The notes under the pieces: generated by a model
What the model was told of the DNA's origin: nothing
The model's input: only the letters and a program-made list of their open reading frames with translations
Databases searched by the model: none
Shown: in pieces, positions 1 through 7,700 of the stretch
Position numbering within the stretch: position 1 is the stretch's first letter
Layout: each line of letters starts with the position of its first letter
Source: Candidatus Staskawiczbacteria bacterium
Lineage (GTDB): Bacteria > Patescibacteriota > Minisyncoccia > Minisyncoccales > Staskawiczbacteraceae
Assembly: GCA_903850725.1 (NCBI GenBank)
Contig: CAINMG010000036.1
Span: 1-8,784 of the forward strand
Direction: 5' to 3'
Length of the DNA stretch: 8,784 nt
Position numbers and translations under genes: made by a program

Positions 1-87
1 AGGCTTACCGAGTGTTTCAATTAGAAAAAATTGTAGAAAAATTTCCTTTGGCAACAAACCTTTTTCGTATAAATCTAAATCAGTAAT
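1..87 (-). CDS. possible 5' part of a further downstream gene, cut by the window edge
   Basis: Downstream of the 114-aa gene the minus strand stays open from the TAA at 93-91 to the window edge, in the same frame as that gene. The translation includes LYEKGLLPKEIFLQFF, which has the composition of a real protein. There is no ATG; only an ATT or the TTG codons inside the segment could start it, and no Shine-Dalgarno sequence is visible. It may be the start of a small downstream gene with a rare start codon, an extension of the upstream gene past a recent stop, or chance. Nothing can be said about function. Confidence 0.2.
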   Translation of the reverse strand, partial: MTDLDLYEKGLLPKEIFLQFFLIETLGKP

Positions 88-90
88 TTT

Positions 91-435
91 TTAAAAATCT
101 GGCCTATTTTCGAGATGCAAATACTCTACAACATGTCGCAAAACAACATTAGCATAAAATCTGCATAATTCATGATAATTTTTTTCCTCAAAATATTTTT
201 TAGAAAATTTTCCAAGCTCTTGGAGTCCTTTTTTTTCATTTTCATCAGTTTCTTCTTTTCCAGCTTCCAGCCAACTAAAAAAGAAATCAGCTATAGCTTT
301 TTTATCCTTAAGCACAAAATAATATTCTTTCTCTAGCCCAGCTTCAGACAAAATGAGATGCACTGCCTTTTTATGAGCACTCGGATCTTCTTCAGAGAGA
401 AACTGGTTATATGATTTATCGAAATTTTTATCCAT
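91..435 (-). CDS. small hypothetical protein, 114 aa, helical and charged
   Basis: I do not recognise this family. The protein is rich in Lys, Glu and aromatic residues and looks all-helical, with a central hydrophobic-aromatic stretch (AIADFFFSWLEAG, about residues 48-60), a Lys/Glu-rich linker and a C-terminal helix around CRFYANVVLRHVVEYLHL (about 91-108). There is no signal peptide, membrane helix, zinc ligand set or recognisable helix-turn-helix. The ATG at 435 is preceded by a weak purine motif (AGAG) about eight bases upstream. It lies 95 bases downstream of the methyltransferase stop on the same strand, separated by two palindromes, so it may be a distal member of the same transcript or independently expressed. 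The start and frame are plausible from composition. A role as a small accessory or regulator of the restriction-like module is only positional inference. Confidence 0.6.
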   Translation of the reverse strand: MDKNFDKSYNQFLSEEDPSAHKKAVHLILSEAGLEKEYYFVLKDKKAIADFFFSWLEAGKEETDENEKKGLQELGKFSKKYFEEKNYHELCRFYANVVLRHVVEYLHLENRPDF

Positions 436-475
436 AAAATTACTCTAAAATATATTCAAAGAATTCGCTGAATAA

Positions 476-499
476 CTATTCTAATTTTTTTTAGAATAG
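476..499. repeat. 9-bp palindrome with T6/A6 loop
   Basis: CTATTCTAA (476-484) and TTAGAATAG (491-499) are perfect inverted copies around six T residues. The palindrome lies between the methyltransferase stop and the 114-aa gene. On the minus strand no T-run follows, so it is not a normal terminator for the operon. It could be an RNA processing or stabilising hairpin, or a protein-binding palindrome. Confidence 0.5.
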
Positions 500-502
500 C
501 TT

Positions 503-532
503 GGTTGTCATGCGACAACCTGATTGTTTTTT
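503..532 (+). terminator. hairpin with T-rich tail beyond the methyltransferase stop
   Basis: GGTTGTC (503-509) and GACAACC (514-520) form a 7-bp perfect stem with a four-base loop. On the plus strand this is followed after four bases by a T-rich run (525-532), giving an imperfect intrinsic terminator for transcription coming from the left. On the minus strand the same hairpin sits just after the methyltransferase stop codon (533-531) without a T-run, so there it would act at most as an mRNA 3'-end stabiliser. Confidence 0.4.
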
Positions 533-3500
533 ATTTTTTGGTTGAATTTTCTATAATTTCTATTTCTGGCTTGGTTAAGTTATAAAGCCCATAAACCATT
601 TTATCAATTTGTTTTTCATAATCCCCAACTTCTTTTTTCTTATCCAAATTTTTAGAATAATCTTCTGTTTTTGTAACAGCCAAAATTTTATCCACAATTT
701 CAACAAATGGTTTTTGCTCTTTGTCGGAGAGTTCTTTAATGGGTACTTTTTCTAAGGCAAACTTTTTCCATTGGGTTGTGGCCATTCCAGAACTATTACA
801 AATTAAGGAAAAATAAAATAGGCATAATTTTGAATTTAAAAAAGCGAGAAGATATTTTAATGATTCGCCAACTAAGAAAAATGCTCCGGCAAGTAAATAA
901 TCTTCTTCGTCGGAGTATGCAAACTTATTTTCATTTGTTAACTCGAGCCAGACAATTTTTTCTTTAGCAAAATCATCCATAAACGCACAGTCTCTTAGAT
1001 TATAAATAGTATATCCTTTGTCTTGGCGCTCTTTAAGTTGTCGGGCATATTTATCTAAATGATTTTTAATTGAATGGTAGTCATTTATGTCTACTGCTGG
1101 TATTACTTTTTTATCCGCAGTGCGATATCCATTATGTGCAACTATAAAGTATAGCCCAGAGTCGACAAAATAATATCGCTTAATATCCCTACCTCGTATT
1201 ATGGGTTTAATTATTTCTTTGGCTTTAGGGCCTTTTTTTATCAATTCATTTTTTGTTATTTCATTAATAATATAAGCTTCGTTGTAGCCAGTTTTTATCC
1301 CATAATTAATAATTACATCCCAGTCTTTTAATGGTGTCCCAAATGATTCGATTTTATCTTTCAAAAGAATTACCTCGGGATTACCAATCGTCCATTCACT
1401 ATCTCGTAGCTCGCTTTGAGGAAATATAATTTTACCAAGCTCGTCAATGTTTTTTGAATAATTAAATGTATTATTTTTTATTTTTTGTTTAGTCGCTATG
1501 AATATCAAGGTGTTTGTTATCGCCTCAAACATATGCTGGTCTCCAAAATTAACGATATTTTTAATAGTTGTATTTTCCTTTAGATACTTTCTCAAAATAG
1601 TGCCATATCTTGCTCGTAAAAATTTACTTGAAGTAATAAATGTTAGTGTTCCTGAATCTTTAAGTAATCTAAATCCTCTCTCATAAAAATATGTATAAAG
1701 ATCAGAAACTGCATTAAAAATTTCATACTCTTTTTGTAGGGCTGGTTTGTAATAGATATCTTCTTGTCTAATATATGGGGGATTTCCTGTCACAATATCA
1801 AAACCACCTTTTTCAAATACTTCGGGAAATTCTAATTTCCAAAGAAAAAATGGCTTTTCTTTTTTTGGGTTATGCAAATTATTTAAAACTTTTTCAATAT
1901 TTCCCTCAGAAAGAAAAACTCCAGCCCAACTATCATAATGTTTTTTACGATCTTTTTCGGTTTTCAAATTAGCAACCTGATATTCTGCTTCTTTTCTTTT
2001 GTTTGCCAAACCTTGTTTTCTTTTTTCTAAAACCGACCTAATCAACCAATCCTTTATGTCATTAATTTCTTTTCGTTTCTGCAATTTTTCTTTTCCATCA
2101 TGAATATCAAAATACTCTTTGACTTTATTTTGAAGTTCAATAACTTTTTTTGATTTTTCAGTATCAATTAGTAACACTCCCTGTTGCTCTGCCTTCTCAT
2201 CATTATAAAATTTTACACCCTCAAACTCCTCTAAAAGTGAATTACCACACATAAGCCTGTAATCTAAATTTGGAAGTGGCTCAATGTCTTTTAACTCATA
2301 ATCAACCACAAGCTGTAACCAAAGTCGCAACTTGGCAATTTCAATGGCACCAGGGTCAATATCAACCCCATAAAGACAATTTTGTATTGTTTCTTTTTTT
2401 AGTTGATATTCACTTACATTTTTATCAAAATACCATTCATCTAAAAATTTCCTTACTTTTACTATCTCATTAAGCATGCCCACTAAAAATGCCCCTGAAC
2501 CACAAGCAGGATCGCAAACTTTAATATCCTTTAATAATTGATCAATTTGCTTTGCCTCTAATTTAGATAAAAATAAAGATCTCTCACCAATAACTTCTAT
2601 TTGGTCAATATTATTGATATCCATTTTTCCAAATTCTTTTTCACTACATAATATCTCTCCATAAACTAATTTTTCAATTTTTATTTTTGATATATCATTT
2701 TGATTATTTACACCAGTTAATAAATAATTTATAAGACTTTCTCTACACATATAATAAACAATTTCTCGTGGAGTATAATAAGTTCCCTTGCCTTTGCGTA
2801 AATTTTCAGATAACAAATTTTCAAAAACTTTTCCTAACATTTCAGGATCAACTGCCACCTCTTTGTCGTCTGGGCTCTCTTCTTCAACAGTAAAATTATA
2901 ACGATCAAAAACCTCGAAAATTTCCTTAAAAATTTTATTATCAATAAAAAATATGCTATTTTGCCAATCATGTTCTGGTTCAAAAAGCCCTCCATTTAAA
3001 AATGGTATGCGACAATTAAAAATTTTAGAAAAGCTTGGATCTGCAGTTCCACGATTAGAATTGTTCAATGTATCATAAAACAATTTTTCCAAATAGTTTT
3101 TATAAAAATTTTGTTTATTTACTTCAGATTTTAAAAATAAATCTGATATAAAGTTTTTATTGCCACTACCCCATTTTCCGCCAGCCAACACTCCAAGCCA
3201 ACCCTTTTTCTGTATAAAATATAAAAAAACAATTTGACCAAGCAATTTTTTTGCAAAATTTTCTGCATTAATCTCGCTTTTTGATATTTCACCAAGAAAA
3301 GCTTTATTTTTTAAAAGACTATCTAATATATTCTCAAAAAGTTTGTGATACTCTAAATAAAATTCTTTGGTGACTTTTTCAACAGAAAAATCCAATTTGA
3401 TTTCTTTCAAGCCTGAAAAATTGCCTTCGCCAATTTGTTTTAAAAAAGTTTTATTAGTTCCCTCCCCTACAAAATATGTATATCTGCGAAAATGGGAAAA

Positions 3501-3656
3501 ATCACGCCTTATTCCTAAATAAACCTTTTCTATAAATGAAAAACGAAAATTCTTATCTTTATCATAAAAAATAAAAATACCAGCGTCAAAACCAGTATTT
3601 TTCAAAGCACTTTTACCAATTTCATATTGGGCTTTTTTTCCACTTCTTTCCGACAA
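531..3656 (-). CDS. Eco57I/TaqI-class adenine-specific DNA methyltransferase, main body (N-terminus split off by a frameshift)
   Basis: This is a class I SAM-dependent N6-adenine DNA methyltransferase of the large Eco57I/TaqI type. The SAM-binding motif DPACGSG lies at residues 382-388 and the catalytic NPPY at 625-628, preceded by FDIVTG. The C-terminal third carries a TaqI-type target-recognition region (IRGRDIKRYYF near 815-830) and a late SSGMATTQWKKFALEKVPI segment, as in specificity domains. The N-terminal region (FDAGIFIFYDKDKNFRFSF, RRYTYFV) resembles the N-terminal part of large Eco57I-class proteins; I see no nuclease motif I would trust. The only possible start is a TTG at 3656 with no ribosome binding site. 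The frame is open upstream to a stop at 3689-3687, overlapping the 70-codon fragment at 3664-3876, so I infer both are one gene of about 1114 codons broken by one base. Downstream partner of the PLD-helicase in a restriction-like module. Methyltransferase identity is certain; whether it is active is not. Confidence 0.93.
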   Translation of the reverse strand: MSERSGKKAQYEIGKSALKNTGFDAGIFIFYDKDKNFRFSFIEKVYLGIRRDFSHFRRYTYFVGEGTNKTFLKQIGEGNFSGLKEIKLDFSVEKVTKEFYLEYHKLFENILDSLLKNKAFLGEISKSEINAENFAKKLLGQIVFLYFIQKKGWLGVLAGGKWGSGNKNFISDLFLKSEVNKQNFYKNYLEKLFYDTLNNSNRGTADPSFSKIFNCRIPFLNGGLFEPEHDWQNSIFFIDNKIFKEIFEVFDRYNFTVEEESPDDKEVAVDPEMLGKVFENLLSENLRKGKGTYYTPREIVYYMCRESLINYLLTGVNNQNDISKIKIEKLVYGEILCSEKEFGKMDINNIDQIEVIGERSLFLSKLEAKQIDQLLKDIKVCDPACGSGAFLVGMLNEIVKVRKFLDEWYFDKNVSEYQLKKETIQNCLYGVDIDPGAIEIAKLRLWLQLVVDYELKDIEPLPNLDYRLMCGNSLLEEFEGVKFYNDEKAEQQGVLLIDTEKSKKVIELQNKVKEYFDIHDGKEKLQKRKEINDIKDWLIRSVLEKRKQGLANKRKEAEYQVANLKTEKDRKKHYDSWAGVFLSEGNIEKVLNNLHNPKKEKPFFLWKLEFPEVFEKGGFDIVTGNPPYIRQEDIYYKPALQKEYEIFNAVSDLYTYFYERGFRLLKDSGTLTFITSSKFLRARYGTILRKYLKENTTIKNIVNFGDQHMFEAITNTLIFIATKQKIKNNTFNYSKNIDELGKIIFPQSELRDSEWTIGNPEVILLKDKIESFGTPLKDWDVIINYGIKTGYNEAYIINEITKNELIKKGPKAKEIIKPIIRGRDIKRYYFVDSGLYFIVAHNGYRTADKKVIPAVDINDYHSIKNHLDKYARQLKERQDKGYTIYNLRDCAFMDDFAKEKIVWLELTNENKFAYSDEEDYLLAGAFFLVGESLKYLLAFLNSKLCLFYFSLICNSSGMATTQWKKFALEKVPIKELSDKEQKPFVEIVDKILAVTKTEDYSKNLDKKKEVGDYEKQIDKMVYGLYNLTKPEIEIIENSTKK

Positions 3657-3663
3657 AGACTTT

Positions 3664-3876
3664 TTAGAAAAAAATGCTAAAAATTGTTAATTTTTTACCT
3701 TCTTCAAAATTATATTCCCCTATTTTTTCGCCACCAGTAAAGTCAACAGTATTATAATTTGTAAAATCAGCGGTTTTTGGTTTCCAGCAAATCTCATTTT
3801 TTCCACGCAAAAAGCGAGTCCATTCATTGTTGTCAAAACCATTTATTATTATTTTTTCTAAAATATCTCTACTCAT
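3664..3876 (-). pseudogene. N-terminal fragment of the Eco57I-class methyltransferase, frameshifted
   Basis: The 70-codon frame starts at ATG 3876 and reads into a TAA at 3666-3664. Its sequence (ILEKIIINGFDNNEWTRFL, then ADFTNYNTVDFTGG and EEGKKLTIFS) matches my recollection of the N-terminus of large Eco57I-class methyltransferases, where it runs directly into a segment like SERSGKKAQYEIGK. That segment is exactly what the next frame encodes from 3656. The two frames overlap between 3686 and 3664 across a seven-base homopolymer (T7 on the coding strand, 3674-3668). Removing one T joins them as ...TIFSIFSKKSLSERSG... with no other disruption. No Shine-Dalgarno motif precedes the ATG. The cause may be a sequencing or assembly indel, slipped-strand phase variation, or recent inactivation; the sequence cannot decide. 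Confidence 0.8.
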
Positions 3877-3885
3877 AATTATCTA

Positions 3886-3913
3886 TTGACACGAGTTTAT
3901 AATATGTTATGAT
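3886..3913 (+). promoter_or_regulatory. strong sigma-70-type promoter with extended -10 for the small RNA
   Basis: A perfect -35 TTGACA (3886-3891) is followed after 16 bases by TATGAT (3908-3913, 5 of 6). A TG dinucleotide at 3905-3906, one base before the -10, makes it an extended -10. Transcription should start near 3919-3921. It points right, away from the methyltransferase and toward the 3' end of the DUF3800 gene, where no plus-strand protein gene exists. This is the best promoter I see in the window. Confidence 0.75.
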
Positions 3914-3926
3914 TAAAATAGGTCAG
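3899..3926 (-). promoter_or_regulatory. weak candidate promoter for the methyltransferase
   Basis: On the minus strand CTGACC (3926-3921, 4 of 6 matches to TTGACA) lies 16 bases before TATTAT (3904-3899, 5 of 6 matches to TATAAT), about 22 bases upstream of the ATG at 3876. It overlaps the much stronger plus-strand promoter, so the two would compete for polymerase. In an A+T-rich genome such matches arise by chance, hence low confidence. Confidence 0.3.
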
Positions 3927-4025
3927 AGTAGTAGTGGGAGATGTTGAAATTTATTTCAACTATCGCTAACACCATTGCCAGAACTTAGGCCTATCAAAGT
4001 GCCTCTGAATTTTCAGGGGTTTTTT
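3918..4025 (+). ncRNA. candidate structured small RNA, about 105 nt, unknown family
   Basis: The segment begins at the predicted start site of the promoter at 3886-3913 and ends at an intrinsic terminator. Its ends pair: AUAGGUC (3918-3924) with GGCCUAU (3988-3994), 7 bp with one G-U. Inside, GUAGUGG (3931-3937) pairs with CCAUUGC (3972-3978), then GAU (3940-3942) with AUC (3962-3964). A perfect 7-bp hairpin caps it, GUUGAAA (3943-3949) with UUUCAAC (3954-3960) and a UUUA loop. The result is a closed, stacked fold followed by the terminator hairpin. No ORF of note lies in it. The last 30 or so bases are antisense to the final codons of the DUF3800 gene. It matches no RNA family I recognise. 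Possible roles are a regulator of the flanking genes or an RNA component of the system; both are inference. Confidence 0.6.
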
Positions 4026-4758
4026 GATTACTCGGTTTCCAATACCAAATATTAAACTTTGGATAATATTCCTCAACATATTTTTTTGAATATTTATTCC
4101 AATATTCTGGAAGTAAATTATCAACACTTAATTTTTGCGTCAAATATTCTCTTAAATGATTTTTGTATTCTTTACTTGTGGGTATTAAATTATTTAAAAC
4201 ACAACCCAATAGCAAGTCATTTATCTGGCCTACTTGATAGTTTTCTAAGTCTGATTTTATATCAGAAATATGTTTTAAGGTTGGTTTATTTTTATCATTG
4301 CAATGCTTGCCTTCTACCATACAAAAATCCTGTTTCATTAGCTCAATGAATTTATCACCTTTACATCTTTTTAATTCGTCTGTAAGTAAAACACCATTAT
4401 AAACATCGTCAGTATTGTGTGAGATTAAATGCTCGGCGAATTTTTTGTAAGCCCTTGCCATTTTTATGCTATTATCCTCATTTCTCTTACCAAAATAGTC
4501 TAAATCTAAAATCTCTTGATCTATAACGACACATCTAAAATAACTAGTACTTTTAAAAAATATATCAATTGCCTTTTTATAAACTTCTAATCTAAAATTA
4601 TTTATACAATTGTTATATTTTATTTCACCATAATAATTATACTTAGCTCTTAATTCATTTAATTCTCTATGCAAAAATTTTGGATGCGGATTAAATAAAG
4701 CCCCCAGCAAAAGATACTTATGATTATTGTCATATGATTCGTCAAAATAAATTAGCAT
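3994..4758 (-). CDS. DUF3800 family protein (RNase H-like fold)
   Basis: The protein opens with the family hallmark, a short strand plus acidic motif (MLIYFDESYD, D6/E7 counted from the ATG), then a hydrophobic strand (KYLLLGALF). An ExK motif follows (GEIKYNN, E45/K47), with a C-terminal Asp in a helix (VGQINDLLLGCVLNN, D181) where family members usually read LQLADLLAG. This acidic spacing is that of DUF3800, predicted to have an RNase H-like fold and often found in defence and mobile contexts; its activity is not established to my knowledge. I chose ATG 4758 because the conserved domain begins there; a TTG at 4779 with an AAGAGAG motif upstream would add seven residues. The gene overlaps the helicase 3' end by 17 bases, suggesting coupled translation. 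Its 3' end is overlapped antisense by the small-RNA terminator, which overlies the codons for the C-terminal tail. Family call is fairly sure; role in the module is inferred from position. Confidence 0.8.
   Translation of the reverse strand: MLIYFDESYDNNHKYLLLGALFNPHPKFLHRELNELRAKYNYYGEIKYNNCINNFRLEVYKKAIDIFFKSTSYFRCVVIDQEILDLDYFGKRNEDNSIKMARAYKKFAEHLISHNTDDVYNGVLLTDELKRCKGDKFIELMKQDFCMVEGKHCNDKNKPTLKHISDIKSDLENYQVGQINDLLLGCVLNNLIPTSKEYKNHLREYLTQKLSVDNLLPEYWNKYSKKYVEEYYPKFNIWYWKPSNQKTPENSEAL
4002..4025 (+). terminator. intrinsic terminator of the plus-strand small RNA
   Basis: CCTCTGA (4002-4008) pairs with TCAGGGG (4013-4019), a 7-bp stem with one G-T pair and a four-base loop, followed directly by six T residues (4020-4025). 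It has the correct polarity only on the plus strand, since the minus strand has A residues there. It lies inside the last codons of the DUF3800 gene. Confidence 0.75.
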
Positions 4759-7700
4759 TTTGGTTTTCAATAGCCACAATTAACTCTCTTTTTAAATCTG
4801 GCTTTGATTTTATTTTTTCCAAATAATTTTCTCCACCAATATTCAAAGACAAATTTTCCAGCTCTTTTAGCGCTTCTTTTTTTTCTACATCACTGTTAAT
4901 TTTTAATTTGGCAATTGTTCTTAAAGTATATTCTGGCAATGTTCCATATTTTTCAATATCTTCTATCAAAGATAAAATAAATTTATAAAAGTCATTAAAC
5001 AGCTCTCCACCATTATTACGAATAGTTTTAAGATTATTAAGAGCCTTTGTTTCAATATTTTGTGTTTCTGCACCTGCAAATTCTTTTTCCTTTATATTTT
5101 TTGATTTTTCGTAATAATTCCAAAAATGCTTACTTTGGCTTAATCTTTTCTCATTTTTGTCACAAATTATTTTTGCATATGCTTCTTCAAATGGAATTTG
5201 CAGTGGCTCGCATAACCCATCTTTATCATAAGCAACCCTACTTACAAAAATTCTTGATTTTTTAAAAATTACCAACAATTCATTTTCTTTGCCATTTTTA
5301 TAGGTTTTAATTTTTGTTGGGTAATCACTTAATTGATTTATCAACCCTGGGTTTTCTTTTTTAATTTCATCAAATTTAATTTTGGCTTTTGTATAAAAAC
5401 TTTCTTCTCCTTCTTCTAATTTCTCTGGGTTTGTATTAATTCTTTCATAAAGTTTAGCTTGCTCGGGTTTTTCATCTATATGAAAAATTTTAGAATCCTC
5501 GCCAAGCGCGCTATGTATCATAAACATTTTAGTTTTGGCAATTTCTTCTACTTTAACATATTCAGATGCTTTCTCTGTTGGGAAAAAATTAGCAATATAA
5601 AGTTGTTCAAATACCTTTTTGCTTATACGGTTTATTCTGCCCACTCTTTGGATCACTCTTACAGGATTCCATGGAATATCATAATTTACAACAATTCCTG
5701 CTCTATTTAAGTTAAATCCTTCTGAAATTTTATCTGTTGAAAGCAAAATATCATATTCGTCTTTTTGATTTTCTTCTTTTATAGATGCATCAAAATTTTC
5801 ATTGATATTTTTAATTAAATATTCAGGTAAACTACCATCAACAACAAGTATTTTATTTTTAAACTTATCTTTTAAAGTTTCAGATAAATGTTTTACTGTA
5901 TCAGCATATTCAGAAAAAATTATAACTTTTCTTTTTGGCTCTCCTTCTTTCTGATTCTCCGTTAAAATTTTATTAATTTCAATTACTAAAGAATCAGCTT
6001 TAGAATCATTTTTTTCTAAACCAAGCTCCTTTAATTCATTTAATATTTTTTCAAAAAGCAAAAGATCATTTTCAATGTCTTTAATAAATTTTTCTTTTTG
6101 TTTAAACTCGCTTATTTCATATTTTTTGTATTTTTTGGGATTTGGATTTTTTTCTTCTATGGCCTTACAAATATATTCATCCATTTTATTCTCGATTTCT
6201 TCTATAGAGCTGTCGCAAACATCCTCAATAAGTTTTCTGTTAAGAATATATTTTCCTTTATATAAATCACCGCCACCAGAATTTTTAATAAAAGTTAAAA
6301 CTGTTTTTGTTATTCTTTGGAAATTTTCAATACTTTGCCTAAAAGAGCCAAAAGAGCTTTCAAACCTTTTAACTAATAACCTACGCATAAAATCATAAAG
6401 GTTTTTTTGAATTAAAAAATCTCTATTATCTTCCATACTTAAATCATCTTGATCTGGACTTTTGCCTGCTTCATAAAAAAATGGCATATATATGGCACCT
6501 GTAAATTGTCCACCACTAAATATATCAGCAAAATAAACCTTAACAACTTTATCAAAAAATGTTGACTGCTCTTTTGTTAGCTCATAAAACCATGTTTTTG
6601 GATCAGATACTTCTGACAAATTTTTTACTTCATCTTTATAATTTGGATCATTTTTTAAATCAAGTCTATTCCTGCGAATAGTTACCGGTTCTATAGTGCC
6701 TTTTATCCCTCTTGCTAATTTATGTGTTCCTTCTTCTACTTTTTTTAAATCAATATCTTTTTTTCCATTAAAAAGAAATTCATAATACTTTTCTGCTTTC
6801 TGTTTTTTGTCCTTATCTTTTGATTTACAATATTTATTGATAAATGCTAATTTTTCATATTCATTACCAAAAAGTTTAAATTTATTTTTTAAATTACCGT
6901 CTATAACAAGATTAGATTTTTTTTGAACTGTAAAAAGTGATAACAGAGAAAGAATATCTGCAGGTTTATTGTTAAATGGCGTAGCTGTAAGCAAAATAAC
7001 TTTTTTGTTTCTACAAATATTTTTTAACAATTCATAATTTTGAGTATTTTCATTACGAAAACGATGCGCTTCATCTATTACTATAACCTCTATGCCTTTG
7101 CCTGCGTTATTTAAATAATCAAGAATACTTTCCAAATCACCAAGTGACCTAACCTTCCATTTATCTAATTTAAAATCATTTAAATATTTTTCCCAACCAG
7201 TGGTTTGGTTTTCATCTCCAGTAAGCCCTGGTGGACATATTATCAAGCCCTTTTTATTCAAAAAACTTCCTACAGCACAAGCAATAACTGTTTTACCTAG
7301 CCCAACAACATCAGCAATAAGAACACCGTCTTCTTTTTCAATAATTGAAATTGATTGCTTTATTGCATCTATTTGATATTTGTATGACACATAACCAGCA
7401 TTTTCTAAAATATCCTTAATCGAACTATCTGCGTCTTTTTGCTCAAATGATTCAACATAAGATTTAAGAGCCACAGCAAATGCCTCAAACGGAGAAATTT
7501 CCTTAAAAGGAGATCTATTTTTTATTAAATCAATAATTCTATTTTTGGTTATTTCGTCTTCTGTTATTAATGTTGCATCCTCCCACAAATCATCAAAATA
7601 TTTTAGAGCTTCTTTTTGCCCATAATCACTTACTTCTATGTTAAATTCATTTTGACCAGACAATCCCGCATGCGTAAAATTACTTGAGCCAGTAATAAAA

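Noticed and set aside
3664..3686. Programmed +1 ribosomal frameshifting in the methyltransferase
   Set aside because: The codon before the stop (TTC before TAA) would slip to a poorly pairing codon and no stimulatory element is evident; a simple homopolymer indel is more economical, though not excluded by sequence alone.
3918..4000. Resemblance of parts of the small RNA to 5S rRNA segments (GTGGGAGA; CCATTGCCAGAACTTA)
   Set aside because: The segments occur in the wrong order and the conserved 5S helices and loops cannot be placed; it is probably coincidence.
776..6398. Several plus-strand open frames of 60-107 codons
   Set aside because: All lie antisense within the methyltransferase, DUF3800 or helicase genes, have low-complexity Phe/Leu/Ile-rich translations and no supporting signals.
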